Positions 19,214 to 28,096 of a stretch of DNA of 36,227 nt are shown piece after piece. A program made the translations under genes and the position numbers. Origin of the DNA: Methanobacteriota archaeon (lineage in GTDB: Archaea > Thermoplasmatota > E2 > JACPAO01); NCBI GenBank assembly GCA_016180755.1, contig JACPAO010000069.1, forward strand, positions 1 through 36,227, read 5' to 3'. Under the pieces are notes generated by a model that saw only the letters and a program-made list of their open reading frames with translations, searched no databases and had not been told where the DNA came from. Numbering within the stretch: the stretch's first letter is position 1; each line of letters opens with the position of its first letter.

Positions 19214-19599
19214 TGCTCGTCGCCGATACGACGTTTCTCATCGACGTGGCGCGGGGCCTCCCCGAAGCCGATGCCGTGCTCGCCGAGATCGAGTCGTCGG
19301 GCGAGCTCCTGGCGACGACCTTCATCAGCGTGGTCGAGTTCCTTCGGGGGAACCGCCACGCGCCCAAGGCCCGCCGCGCCCGCGGCCTCGAGTTCATGAA
19401 CCGCCTCGTCGTGCTCGACGGCGACCTCGAATCGGCCCGGCTGGCCGCCCAAGCCGACGAAGCCCTAACGGCAAAGGGCGCCTCGGTGCCCCTTATCGAT
19501 CTCCTCATCGCCGGAATCTCGATCCGCGTCGGAGCGACGATCCTCACCAGGGACCGGGACCTGCAAGGCGTCCCCGGGCTGGCGGCTCGCCCGTACTAG
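19213..19599 (+). CDS. vapC: VapC PIN-domain ribonuclease toxin
   Basis: MLVADTTFLIDVARG...ATTFISVVEFLRG...PLIDLLIAGISIRVGATILTRDRDLQGVPGL: conserved PIN acidic residues. Confidence 0.92.
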   Translation: MLVADTTFLIDVARGLPEADAVLAEIESSGELLATTFISVVEFLRGNRHAPKARRARGLEFMNRLVVLDGDLESARLAAQADEALTAKGASVPLIDLLIAGISIRVGATILTRDRDLQGVPGLAARPY

Positions 19600-19704
19600 G
19601 GGTTCCGCACCTCTCGCCCCGTATCTTCTGCCGCGTGCGATTGCGGGCCGAAACGCGCCCGGGGCGCATCTGGGCCGTTTCGCAACGGCTCCCGCTTGGC
19701 TTTT

Positions 19705-20898
19705 ATGAGACCCGGTCCTGCCCGGGTGACTTTGAACGAACGCGTGGGCCCCAACCTCATCCTCGTCGGCACCGCCCACATCTCGAAGGAGTCCGTCGAG
19801 GAGGTCGAACGCGTCATCGCCCAAGAGAACCCGGACGTGGTCGCCGTCGAGCTCGATGCGCCGCGGCTCGAGGCGCTCGAGAACCCGGACCGTTGGCAGA
19901 ACACGCCGGTCCAGAAGCTCCTCAAGGGCGACAAGCTCTGGATGTTCCTCACGCAGATGCTCCTTGCCTCCTACCAGCGGCGGCTCGGCGAGGAGATGGG
20001 CGTACCGCCCGGCTCCGAGATGCTCGCGGCGATCAAGGCCGCTCGCCTCGGCAACTACGAACTCCTCCTGGCCGACCGCGAGATCGGCACGACGATGAAG
20101 CGCGCCTACGCGCGCATGCGCTTCTTCGAGAAGCTCCGCCTCAGCTGGGAACTCATGAAGTCCATGGTCGCCGGCGAAGAGGAGGAAGAGGTCGATCTCA
20201 AGAAGCTCCTCGAAGAGGACACGATCACGCAGATGATGACGGAGCTCGGCCGGATCGCCCCCAGCATCAAGAGCGTCATCATCGACGAACGCGACGTCTT
20301 CCTCGCGACGAAGATCCGGGCGCCCGCGGAGGCCGGGAAGAAGGTGGTCGCCGTCGTCGGCGCCGGCCACGTCGCCGGCATCAAGAAGCGGCTCCAGGAG
20401 ACCGCGCCGGACCTCGCGCCGCTCGAGACCATCCCCAAGAAGAAGTTTCCCTTGGCGAAGATCCTCGGCTGGACGATGCCGCTCTTCATCGTCGGACTGT
20501 TCGTGTACTTCGGCTACGAAGGGTACCGGGAGGGGAACTTCGAGAAGCTCCGGGACGCCGCCCTCTTCTGGATCCTCATCACGGGAGGCTTCGCCGCCGT
20601 CGGCGCCATCTTCGCCCGCGGCCATCCCTTGTCGGTCCTCACGGCCTTCGTCGCCGCGCCCGTCACGACGCTCCACCCTGCGCTTGCGGCCGGCTGGTTC
20701 GCGGGCATCGTCGAGGCATGGGTACGCACGCCCGTCGTCGCCGACTTCCAGAACCTTTCCCAGATCAAGCAGATGAAAGACTTTTTTGGGAACCGAGTTA
20801 TCCGCGTCCTCATGGTGGCGGCGCTCGCGAACGTGGGCGCCATGGCGGGCTTCTTCGTGGCGGGCTACGACATCGTGAAACGGTTTGCCGGGGGATAG
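19705..20898 (+). CDS. TraB/PrgY family membrane protein
   Basis: LILVGTAHISKESVEEVERVIAQENPDVVAVELDAPR...VVAVVGAGHVAGI, C-terminal TM helices. Confidence 0.92.
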   Translation: MRPGPARVTLNERVGPNLILVGTAHISKESVEEVERVIAQENPDVVAVELDAPRLEALENPDRWQNTPVQKLLKGDKLWMFLTQMLLASYQRRLGEEMGVPPGSEMLAAIKAARLGNYELLLADREIGTTMKRAYARMRFFEKLRLSWELMKSMVAGEEEEEVDLKKLLEEDTITQMMTELGRIAPSIKSVIIDERDVFLATKIRAPAEAGKKVVAVVGAGHVAGIKKRLQETAPDLAPLETIPKKKFPLAKILGWTMPLFIVGLFVYFGYEGYREGNFEKLRDAALFWILITGGFAAVGAIFARGHPLSVLTAFVAAPVTTLHPALAAGWFAGIVEAWVRTPVVADFQNLSQIKQMKDFFGNRVIRVLMVAALANVGAMAGFFVAGYDIVKRFAGG

Positions 20899-20901
20899 AC
20901 G

Positions 20902-21588
20902 ATGGCCGAGCCGCCGTACTACGACGTCTACAACCCAAGCTATCCCGGCTACCCCCAGCCGGTCCGGACCCGCCGGTTCGGCACGAGCCCTGTGGAACTT
21001 CTCCACCTCCTCCTCGCGACGGTCGTCCTCACGACCTCAATCGTGTTCTACCTCCAGTTCTGGCAGCCCCAGAAGACGGCCGACCTCGAGCTCTGGCAAC
21101 TCATCATCGTCGCGACCGGCATCGTCGTGACGGGGTTCGTCCTCCACGAGGTCGCCCACAAGATCACCGCCCAGCACTACGGCCACTGGTCCGAGTTCCG
21201 CTCCTCGCTCGGCGGCCTCGCCTTCACGCTCCTTCTTGCGATCGCGTTCAAGATGCTCTTCGGCGCCCCAGGCGCGACGTGGCACACGGCCACAAGCGTC
21301 CGGGACAACGGCAAGATCAGCGCGGCCGGCCCCTTCACGAACCTCGTCATCGCGCTCATCGCCTTCCCGTTCTCGGGCGGCGTGACCGGGAGCGAGGCGC
21401 TTCCGAACGTGATCGCGGACGGCGTCCTCGTGTTCAACACGTTCCTGGCGACCTTCAACCTCATCCCATTGGGGCCGTTGGACGGCCGCAAGATCCTGCG
21501 CTGGAACCCCGCCGTGTACGCCGTCCTCGTCGTCCTCACGATCCTGCTCATCGTCTACGCGAACCCCTTCCAGGGCTTCGTCGAATGA
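20902..21588 (+). CDS. M50 family site-2-type metalloprotease
   Basis: VLHEVAHKITAQHYGHW (HExxH) and FNLIPLGPLDGRKILRW; multiple TM segments. Confidence 0.92.
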   Translation: MAEPPYYDVYNPSYPGYPQPVRTRRFGTSPVELLHLLLATVVLTTSIVFYLQFWQPQKTADLELWQLIIVATGIVVTGFVLHEVAHKITAQHYGHWSEFRSSLGGLAFTLLLAIAFKMLFGAPGATWHTATSVRDNGKISAAGPFTNLVIALIAFPFSGGVTGSEALPNVIADGVLVFNTFLATFNLIPLGPLDGRKILRWNPAVYAVLVVLTILLIVYANPFQGFVE

Positions 21589-21589
21589 G

Positions 21590-22648
21590 CTACGGGGCCG
21601 ACTCGGCGGCGACCGCGAGCCAGAGCCGCGTCGTCGGCGCGTCGACCATCGTGGTCTTCGCGTCGGACGTCCAGCCCCCGTCCGCCTTCCGGAACGCCCA
21701 TTGGCCGCTTGTGACGTTGAACCGAAGCGTGAGCGGCTGGCCCGGGAAGTACGGGTTGATGTCGAGGACGCTCGCCGACTCGGGCCCCGTGTAGTAGTAA
21801 GCGGCGATGTTCAACTCCACGGACGGGCCCGCCTGCTGGTCGTCGAGGTCGACGAGTCCTGGCGTGTTGTTCGCGGGGACCGGCGTCTCCTGTCCCACGG
21901 CCACGCTGAACCTTGGCCGCGGCGTCGGCCGCACCGTCGGGGGCTTCGTCGGGACGAACCAGTCGAGGAACACGTCGGCGCGGCCCTTCCCGTCGGGCGA
22001 TTCCTCGAGGAGGACCTTCTGCAGATCGACGCGCAACAGGACATCGCGAAGCGGATCGACGTCGACGTGGTCGGGCGCCCCGTCCCCGTCTGTGTCGGCG
22101 TTGGTCGGGTCCGTCCTCGAAACGTGGATCTCGTACGGGTCGCTCCACGCGTCGCCGTCGGTGTTGAAGAAACTGGGGTCCGTGACCCGGAGCCCGAGGC
22201 CGGGGACGACGAGGCCCCGCACCTCTTCGCCGTCCGAGAGGCAGTCGTCGTCCGAGTCGGCGTCGTTCAAGCGAAGGAAGGCGCCCGCGTACAGGTCCGT
22301 GCTGTCGCGCAGCGCGAACTCCTCGGCGTCCGTGAGCCCGTCGTCGTCAGTGTCGTTGTCGTTCGGGTCGGACCGAAGCTGGAACTCCTCGTAGTCGCCC
22401 ACACCGTCCGCGTCCGTGTCGATGAGGAGCTCGTTCGACCGTACCTCACGGATCTCCTCGGGTTGCAATTCCCCCGAGAAACAGGCGGCGACGGTCCGCC
22501 GAACCGTGACGTTCCAGCCCTCGAGCTCCACGGCGTCGGGGATGCCGTCGACGTCGGCGTCCGGCTCGGTCGGCCTCGTGCCCGATTGGCAGCCCGAGGC
22601 GACCACGGCGAGGGCGACGAGCCATCCGAGGCGGTGCGATGCCGTCAT
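21590..22648 (-). CDS. Lipoprotein with thrombospondin type-3-like Ca-binding repeats
   Basis: Lipobox VVASGC; PDADVDGIPDAVELEGW, DTDADGVGDYEEFQLRSDPNDNDTDDDGLTDAEEFALRD, DADSDDDCLSDGEEV, NADTDGDGAPDHVDVDPL. Confidence 0.88.
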   Translation of the reverse strand: MTASHRLGWLVALAVVASGCQSGTRPTEPDADVDGIPDAVELEGWNVTVRRTVAACFSGELQPEEIREVRSNELLIDTDADGVGDYEEFQLRSDPNDNDTDDDGLTDAEEFALRDSTDLYAGAFLRLNDADSDDDCLSDGEEVRGLVVPGLGLRVTDPSFFNTDGDAWSDPYEIHVSRTDPTNADTDGDGAPDHVDVDPLRDVLLRVDLQKVLLEESPDGKGRADVFLDWFVPTKPPTVRPTPRPRFSVAVGQETPVPANNTPGLVDLDDQQAGPSVELNIAAYYYTGPESASVLDINPYFPGQPLTLRFNVTSGQWAFRKADGGWTSDAKTTMVDAPTTRLWLAVAAESAP

Positions 22649-22650
22649 GA

Positions 22651-23742
22651 TCAGGATTTCTTCGACTTCTTCTTGGAGGGCTTCTTGGCGTCCTTGGACT
22701 TGGCCTTCGCCTTCTCGCGCTTGGCCTCTTCCTTCGCGCGGGCCTTCTCGGCCTTCGCCCCTTCCTTCGCCTTGCGCTTCTCCTCCTTGGCACGGCGCTT
22801 GGCCTCCTTCTTCGCGCGCTTCGCCTCGGCCTTCTCCTCCTTCCGCGCCTGCTTCAGGCGGCGCGTCTCCTCCTTCGCGTCGGCCTTGGCTTTCCGCTTC
22901 GCTTCCTTGGCGCGGGCCTTCTCGGCCTTCGCCTCTTCCTTGGCCTTCGCCTTCTCTTCGGCTTCGGCGGCCTTCGCCTTCTGGGCCTCCTCCTTCTCGG
23001 CCTCCTTCGCGCGACGCTCCTCGGCCTTCGCCTCTTCGCGGGCCTTCGCCTCGGCCTCCTTCGCGGCCTCTTCCTCCGCGCGGACGCGCTCGGCCTCCGC
23101 CTCTTCCTTTTCCCGCTCTGCCGCCTCCTTCGCAGCGACCGCGGCAAGCCGGGCCTCCTCCTTCTCGCGCGCCTTCGCCTCGCGGGCCTCCTCTTTCTCG
23201 CGCTCGCGGGCCGCCTTGGCCTCCTCCTTCGCGCGCGCCTTCGCCGCCCGGTCCTCCTCCGCCTCCTTCGCCTTGGCCTCGGCCTCGAGGCGCTTCTCCT
23301 CCTCGCGCTCCTTCTTCTCCTGGGCGAGGCGCCGCCTCTTCTCGGCGGCCGTCTCCTTCACCGGCTCGGGTTCGGTCGGCGCCTCCATGGATTCGGGCGC
23401 CGGCTCGCTGAGCGAGACGCCCTCGTCCGAAGGCGGCGCCTCGACGGTCTCCTCCTCCGCCTCGGCGGGGGCCTCCGGCGCGGCCTCGAGGTCTTCCTCC
23501 TCCGGCGGGGCGAACACGTCCTCTTCATCGGCCTTCGAAGGCTCGACAACGGCGCCCTCCTCCGCGGGAGCGGCGTCCTCGGGAAGGATGCCCTTCTTGG
23601 CAAGCTTCTTGAGCCGCCGCCGCTCGCGCTTCTCCGCGCGCTCCCGGCGGATCTCCCGCAGCTCCTCCATGCGTTCGCGCCGCTTCGCTTCTCGTCGCTC
23701 TTCGCGGCTGGGCTTGGTTTCACTAGGGGAGGAATCAGCCAT
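22651..23742 (-). CDS. Highly charged Lys/Glu/Ala-rich long coiled-coil protein with Lys-rich C-tail
   Basis: 363 aa, e.g. AKAKEEAKAEKARAKEAKRKAKADAKEETRRLKQARKEEKAEAKRAKKEAKRRAKEEKRKAKEGAKAEKARAKEEAKREKAKAKSKDAKKPSKKKSKKS. Clean ORF 15 nt behind the next gene and 2 nt from the following one. Confidence 0.75.
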   Translation of the reverse strand: MADSSPSETKPSREERREAKRRERMEELREIRRERAEKRERRRLKKLAKKGILPEDAAPAEEGAVVEPSKADEEDVFAPPEEEDLEAAPEAPAEAEEETVEAPPSDEGVSLSEPAPESMEAPTEPEPVKETAAEKRRRLAQEKKEREEEKRLEAEAKAKEAEEDRAAKARAKEEAKAAREREKEEAREAKAREKEEARLAAVAAKEAAEREKEEAEAERVRAEEEAAKEAEAKAREEAKAEERRAKEAEKEEAQKAKAAEAEEKAKAKEEAKAEKARAKEAKRKAKADAKEETRRLKQARKEEKAEAKRAKKEAKRRAKEEKRKAKEGAKAEKARAKEEAKREKAKAKSKDAKKPSKKKSKKS

Positions 23743-23757
23743 GCGTCACCTGATCGG

Positions 23758-26253
23758 TCACTTGCGGCGCGGCTTCTTCGGAGCCTGCTCCGGTTCCGTC
23801 GCCTTCGCGGCCCCGGGGGCCGCCGGCTCCGGACCGAGGCGCTCCTTGATGAGCTCTTCGGCAAGCTCGGCTTGGAGCTCCTTCTCGGCCTTGACGCGCT
23901 CGGCCTGGACGCGCGCCTGCGACTTCGCGCGCTCCTTCTCGATGCGGGCGACGTTGTCGGCGCGAAGCTCCTCGAGCGACGCCTCGTCGAGGGTGCCGCC
24001 CTCGACGCGGGCCGCCGCGGACCCGCCGGACTTGCGCACCTCGGCCTCGCTTCGGATGATTTTCGCCATGAGCTCGGCCTCGCGCCGCTGGGCCTCCACC
24101 TCGAGGACCTCGAGGCGGGCCTTCTCGTTCTCCTCGACGGCCTTGACCTTCTCCTTGGCGAGGCTGCGAAGGAGCTTCTTCTGCGCCCGCCGCTCGCGGT
24201 CCTCGGGCGTGAGGCGGAGGATCTTCTGGGTGATCGTGGGCTCGAGGACGACCTGGCTCTTGCGGTTGAGCTTGCGGCGCTTGCGGTCGGCCTTCGCGAT
24301 CGCCCGCACACGGTCGCGCTCGTTGCGCGCAAGGAGGCGGTTGAGCTTCTTCTCGAGGCGCCGGACCTTCCGGTCGGTCTTCCTCTTCGCGCGCCGCGTC
24401 TTTCGAGCGTAATGCGAGTCCTCGAGCTTCGGCTTCACGAGCTCGGGCTCCGCCGGCAGGTCTTTGACCTTGGGCGCGACCGGCTCAGGCGGCAGCTTGG
24501 GTTTGGGGGGCGTCTTGAACGGCGCCGGGAGCTCCGGGTACTCGACCTCTTCGGAGCGGAGCTCGGGCAAGGGCAATGGTTCGCGGCCTTCTTTCTCGCG
24601 GAGCTCGTTCTCCTTCTCCATGTTCTCGGCGGCGACCTTCCACTCCTTCCACGCGGGCTTGTCCTTCTTCTTGACGCGCTTCTCGTGCTTCTCGAGGATC
24701 TTGGCGACCGCTTTTTCGTGCTTCGCTTTGTCCTTCTTGAACGGCGTCTCCCAGGCGGCGAGCGCTTTCTCGACCTGCTTCTCCCACTTTTTGTGCTCGC
24801 GGAACCAGGGGCGGTTCGCCTTCTTCTGGAGCTTCTCGACCTTCTCCTCCCACTTGCGGTGGTCCTTGTCGTGGTCGGCCTCGTAGTGCTGGTCGAGCTT
24901 CCCTTGGAGCGCTTCGAGCTTGGCCTCGAGCTTGAGCCGCTGGCGCTCCTGGCGGCGTTGGAACCGGCGCCGGAGCCGTTCGGCCTTGCGGTCGAAGCGG
25001 ACGAGGGAGGGTGTCGCGAGCTGCGAGGCGCGGTCGCGGTACTTCGCCGAGGCCGCCTCGTTCTTGATCCGGCGGCTGTTGCGCTTCTTGAACGAGTAGA
25101 ACCACAGGAGGGCGGATTCGTATTCTTCCCGCATGAGGAAGTGGCGCGTCACATAGAAGTTTCGGGGGTCCTCCTTCCGCATCACCTCGAGGCGGTCGGC
25201 CTCCTGCGGAATTTTCCAGGGCGCGATGGGCTTTCCTAGGACGCGCTCGTCATAGTAGCGCTTCCCGGCGATGAGCAGCCAGAGGAAGAGGACGATTAGG
25301 AGGATGAGGATTGGGATGATGAGTACGAGCTGACGCGAGAAATAGAACCCGTCGACGATGACGACGCTCGAGGACGTCTGCGAGATGGCGGGATTCAACG
25401 TGTTGACGACCCGGACCTGGTACTGCACGGCCTCCGACCGGAACCACATTCGCGATTTTGGCGTGAGGAAAGTGAGGTTAATCGGCTTGGATTCGAGCGG
25501 CTCCAACACGTAGGAGCCGCTGCCCTGTTGCGCGAGCCCGGCCCCCTCGTAATCCTCACCATCCTCGATGACGAGGGAAACATCGACCTTCTGCTGGTAA
25601 AGGTCCGTGTTTGCAACGACGATTGGGATCGTGACCCACGTGTTCGGACGCACGGTTCCCGCAAACCCCATGTCAACTTGGAGGCCTGGCTGGGGCATGA
25701 TCCGGGCACCGAACGTGAGGTTTCGATAAGCGACTAGGTCCCGTCGCGGGGATTGGCCTTGCATCTTGATCTGTACGTGGTAGAACGCCTCCTTGGCCTC
25801 GGCGTTGGGGAGCACGCCGATGAACGCCTCGAACGTGGTGGTCTCTCCGCGCCTGCTATCGATGAACGCGCCCTCCTGGGCATCCCCGAACCAGCCGGGC
25901 GGCGGATCCTTGAGCGCCTTGGTAAAATCGGGCGGATTCGACGGCGCCTCGGCAAACCAGGTCTCGCTCAGGAACATGTAGTCGGCGGCCAACGCCGTTC
26001 CCTGCGTGCCTGTGCCGGGCTCCGCGTCAAACGAGAGATCCTTCAGGCCGAACGAGAGGCTCAGCGTGCTTTGCACAATGGCCCCGTCGCTCGTCCGACC
26101 GGTCCCGCCCCGAACGACGAAACCAAACGTCTTTTCCGCGAGAATCTGAAAATCGACGTAGGATCCCGTCTGCGTCGGAACCTGAGCAGTGCCGCTGCCC
26201 GCGGCAAGCAACGATGAGACGGCAAGCGCGGCTAGGACCGGGCCCACTCTCAC
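23758..26253 (-). CDS. Single-pass membrane protein: exported beta-rich ectodomain, TM, ~500-aa charged coiled-coil cytoplasmic region
   Basis: Signal MRVGPVLAALAVSSLLAAGSGTAQ; PGLQVDMGFAGTVRPNTWVTIPIVVANTDLYQQKVDVSLVIEDG ectodomain; TM QLVLIIPILILLIVLFLWLLIAGKRYY; then Lys/Arg/Glu-rich helix to EQAPKKPRRK. Confidence 0.85.
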   Translation of the reverse strand: MRVGPVLAALAVSSLLAAGSGTAQVPTQTGSYVDFQILAEKTFGFVVRGGTGRTSDGAIVQSTLSLSFGLKDLSFDAEPGTGTQGTALAADYMFLSETWFAEAPSNPPDFTKALKDPPPGWFGDAQEGAFIDSRRGETTTFEAFIGVLPNAEAKEAFYHVQIKMQGQSPRRDLVAYRNLTFGARIMPQPGLQVDMGFAGTVRPNTWVTIPIVVANTDLYQQKVDVSLVIEDGEDYEGAGLAQQGSGSYVLEPLESKPINLTFLTPKSRMWFRSEAVQYQVRVVNTLNPAISQTSSSVVIVDGFYFSRQLVLIIPILILLIVLFLWLLIAGKRYYDERVLGKPIAPWKIPQEADRLEVMRKEDPRNFYVTRHFLMREEYESALLWFYSFKKRNSRRIKNEAASAKYRDRASQLATPSLVRFDRKAERLRRRFQRRQERQRLKLEAKLEALQGKLDQHYEADHDKDHRKWEEKVEKLQKKANRPWFREHKKWEKQVEKALAAWETPFKKDKAKHEKAVAKILEKHEKRVKKKDKPAWKEWKVAAENMEKENELREKEGREPLPLPELRSEEVEYPELPAPFKTPPKPKLPPEPVAPKVKDLPAEPELVKPKLEDSHYARKTRRAKRKTDRKVRRLEKKLNRLLARNERDRVRAIAKADRKRRKLNRKSQVVLEPTITQKILRLTPEDRERRAQKKLLRSLAKEKVKAVEENEKARLEVLEVEAQRREAELMAKIIRSEAEVRKSGGSAAARVEGGTLDEASLEELRADNVARIEKERAKSQARVQAERVKAEKELQAELAEELIKERLGPEPAAPGAAKATEPEQAPKKPRRK

Positions 26254-26371
26254 CCTGTCTCAACCCCCAATGTGCTACGCAACTCTCGCCACTTATTAGC
26301 TCGTTGGGCGGAGTCGCTGCAGCCGCCGTGCCGCAGCGCTTCCGCTCGAGGGAGGAGAAGTGCCTGCGGCA

Positions 26372-27385
26372 TTACTTCTTGCGCCGCAGGAAACCGACGC
26401 CCATGAGCGCGATGCTTAGAGCGCCGAGCATGGCCACGCTGTCGAACCCGGGCACATACACTCCTTGGACCTGCACCGACAACGTCACGGAGGTCTCGTC
26501 GTTGGCCGTGTTCTCGCCCGTGCCGTCGTACGACGTGATGAACTTCACCTGGAAGCTGTAGATCGAGTTCGTGTACCCGTTCGAGTGGGGGGTCTGCGCC
26601 TCTACCCGGGTGTCGGCCTTGAACAGGGCCGCCGACCCCTTCTGGGCGCGCGACTCCAATCGGAGTTCGGCCGGCGGAATGATCGAGTCGAGGCGGTTCT
26701 TTCCGAGGGGGATGATCTCTAGCCGGACCCGGGACGGGCCATTCCCGATGTTCTGAACCTTGACCGGGAAGACGACCTTCTTGTTCTGGCCGGCCTTCTG
26801 GAAATACACGCCCGGCTCGACGGTCGTGAGCGGCATGTAGTCGTTCTTGACGGACGTCTTCGCCGTGACCGGCCCCTGGGCGGTGACCCCGCAGCCGTTC
26901 GTGTTGCCGGGGACGACGAGGGTGACCTTGAGCGCGTATTCGTCGTCCTTGAACGCCGGGGCCTCGCGGCTCGCCGAAATCGTCATCGTGACGGTGTACG
27001 GCTGGGGCGTGTCGTCGGCCTGGCCCGTGTTTGCGACGCCGTACTTTCCGATGTTGCCAGAGTTCGTCGGCGGGCTGATCGTGATGGACTGGTAGCCGAG
27101 TTTGCCGACGGGTTCGTAGCTTAGCGTGTAGGCGGAGACGCAGCCCGTAGGCGTTCCGGGGGGTTTGACCTGGACCTTCCACTGGATCTGGGCGAGTTCG
27201 GACTCTGGGTCAAGGCGGTTGTCCTCGCCGATATTGTCGACCTTCACGAAGGTGACTTCGAATTTCACTTCAGGGGCGGCCTGCGCCACGGCGGACGGCA
27301 CGAAGACAGCCAGGAAACTGATCAGAAAAGCAGCCGTGAGGCCGATGGAGGTTGCTCGCACAAGTTTCGTCGTCATGAGGTACAC
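26372..27385 (-). CDS. Exported surface protein with PGF-CTERM-like sorting signal
   Basis: N-terminal TM/signal, C-term VYVPGFDSVAMLGALSIALMGVGFLRRKK (PGF + hydrophobic + basic). Shares YFQKAGQNKKVVFPVKVQNIGNGPSRVRLEIIPLGKNRLDSIIPPAELRLES with the 3980-4912 product. Confidence 0.88.
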   Translation of the reverse strand: MYLMTTKLVRATSIGLTAAFLISFLAVFVPSAVAQAAPEVKFEVTFVKVDNIGEDNRLDPESELAQIQWKVQVKPPGTPTGCVSAYTLSYEPVGKLGYQSITISPPTNSGNIGKYGVANTGQADDTPQPYTVTMTISASREAPAFKDDEYALKVTLVVPGNTNGCGVTAQGPVTAKTSVKNDYMPLTTVEPGVYFQKAGQNKKVVFPVKVQNIGNGPSRVRLEIIPLGKNRLDSIIPPAELRLESRAQKGSAALFKADTRVEAQTPHSNGYTNSIYSFQVKFITSYDGTGENTANDETSVTLSVQVQGVYVPGFDSVAMLGALSIALMGVGFLRRKK

Positions 27386-27791
27386 CTTGCTTCCATCCCC
27401 CCGGATGGGATTTCTCCCATTCTGAAGGGACGGTTTATATGTTTCGTTTCGCGCTCCCTGTTGACTTCCGAGTTTCCCCGGAACCCAACGACCGTTCGTA
27501 GTTTAGGGACGTTATTTAACCATGCTGGTGGGCGGGTTGAAGAGAAACGCGCACGCCGGCCACTTCTGCGCAAGGTCGGCCGTGGGCGACGATTCCTGGG
27601 CCCCGTCGCAACGGTTGCCGCCGATCTCAACCCTCGCTTCGCCACGAAGCCCTCAACTCCTTTGTTGCCAAATCCTTGGTTGGCCCGGTCCAACGTGATG
27701 ATCGGGCATCCGCGATTGAGTGCGTGGGAAGGGATTGAGGGCGTCGAGGGCGGGCGGGTCGCAGGCCACGCGTCGGCCCCGCCAGGAAACC

Positions 27792-27823
27792 TTATCATGT
27801 TATCAGGCTATTAGTTATCTAAT
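27792..27823. promoter_or_regulatory. Putative operator for RHH/NTase operon: three TTATC copies and inverted repeat ATTAG-TTAT-CTAAT
   Basis: cTTATCatgTTATCaggctATTAGTTATCTAATATG: TTATC at 27792, 27800, 27815; perfect 5-bp inverted repeat 27810-27823 abutting the ATG at 27824. Confidence 0.5.
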
Positions 27824-28096
27824 ATGGCTTCGCGCGTCCTTTCCATCAGCCTCAGCCAAGAGCTCCTCGACGCCCTCAACCGGCTCAAGGATCGGCGGGG
27901 TGAGGAGCGCAGCCGCCTGGTCGAGACGCTCCTTCGCGAGAACCCCTACGTGCTCGACGAGATCCGCCAGGTCCGCGAGGCGCCGCGGTTCAAGAAGGGT
28001 CGGTCGCCGTCGGAGCTCGATCGGTTGGTGCGCTTCGGCCGCCGACGGTTGGAGCGCCAACTAAGGTCGGGTCGGGTGACGTGGCCAGATGCCTAA
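27824..28096 (+). CDS. Ribbon-helix-helix (RHH/CopG-like) protein
   Basis: MASRVLSISLSQELLDALNRLKDRRGEERSRLVETLLREN: RHH fold pattern; overlaps the next gene by 8 nt. Confidence 0.78.
   Translation: MASRVLSISLSQELLDALNRLKDRRGEERSRLVETLLRENPYVLDEIRQVREAPRFKKGRSPSELDRLVRFGRRRLERQLRSGRVTWPDA

Noticed and set aside
19053-21794. 913-aa plus ORF spanning VapC, TraB and M50
   Set aside because: Out-of-frame Arg/Pro/Gly-rich translation across several well-supported genes.
22651-23742. Repetitive-looking DNA, considered as tandem repeats or CRISPR
   Set aside because: Repetition is codon-level (Lys/Glu/Ala codons) without fixed unit length or regular spacers.
21701-24412. 903-aa Ser/Ala/Arg-rich plus ORF
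   Set aside because: Reverse complement of the K/E/A-rich coiled-coil genes; the minus frames have start/stop spacing of an operon.
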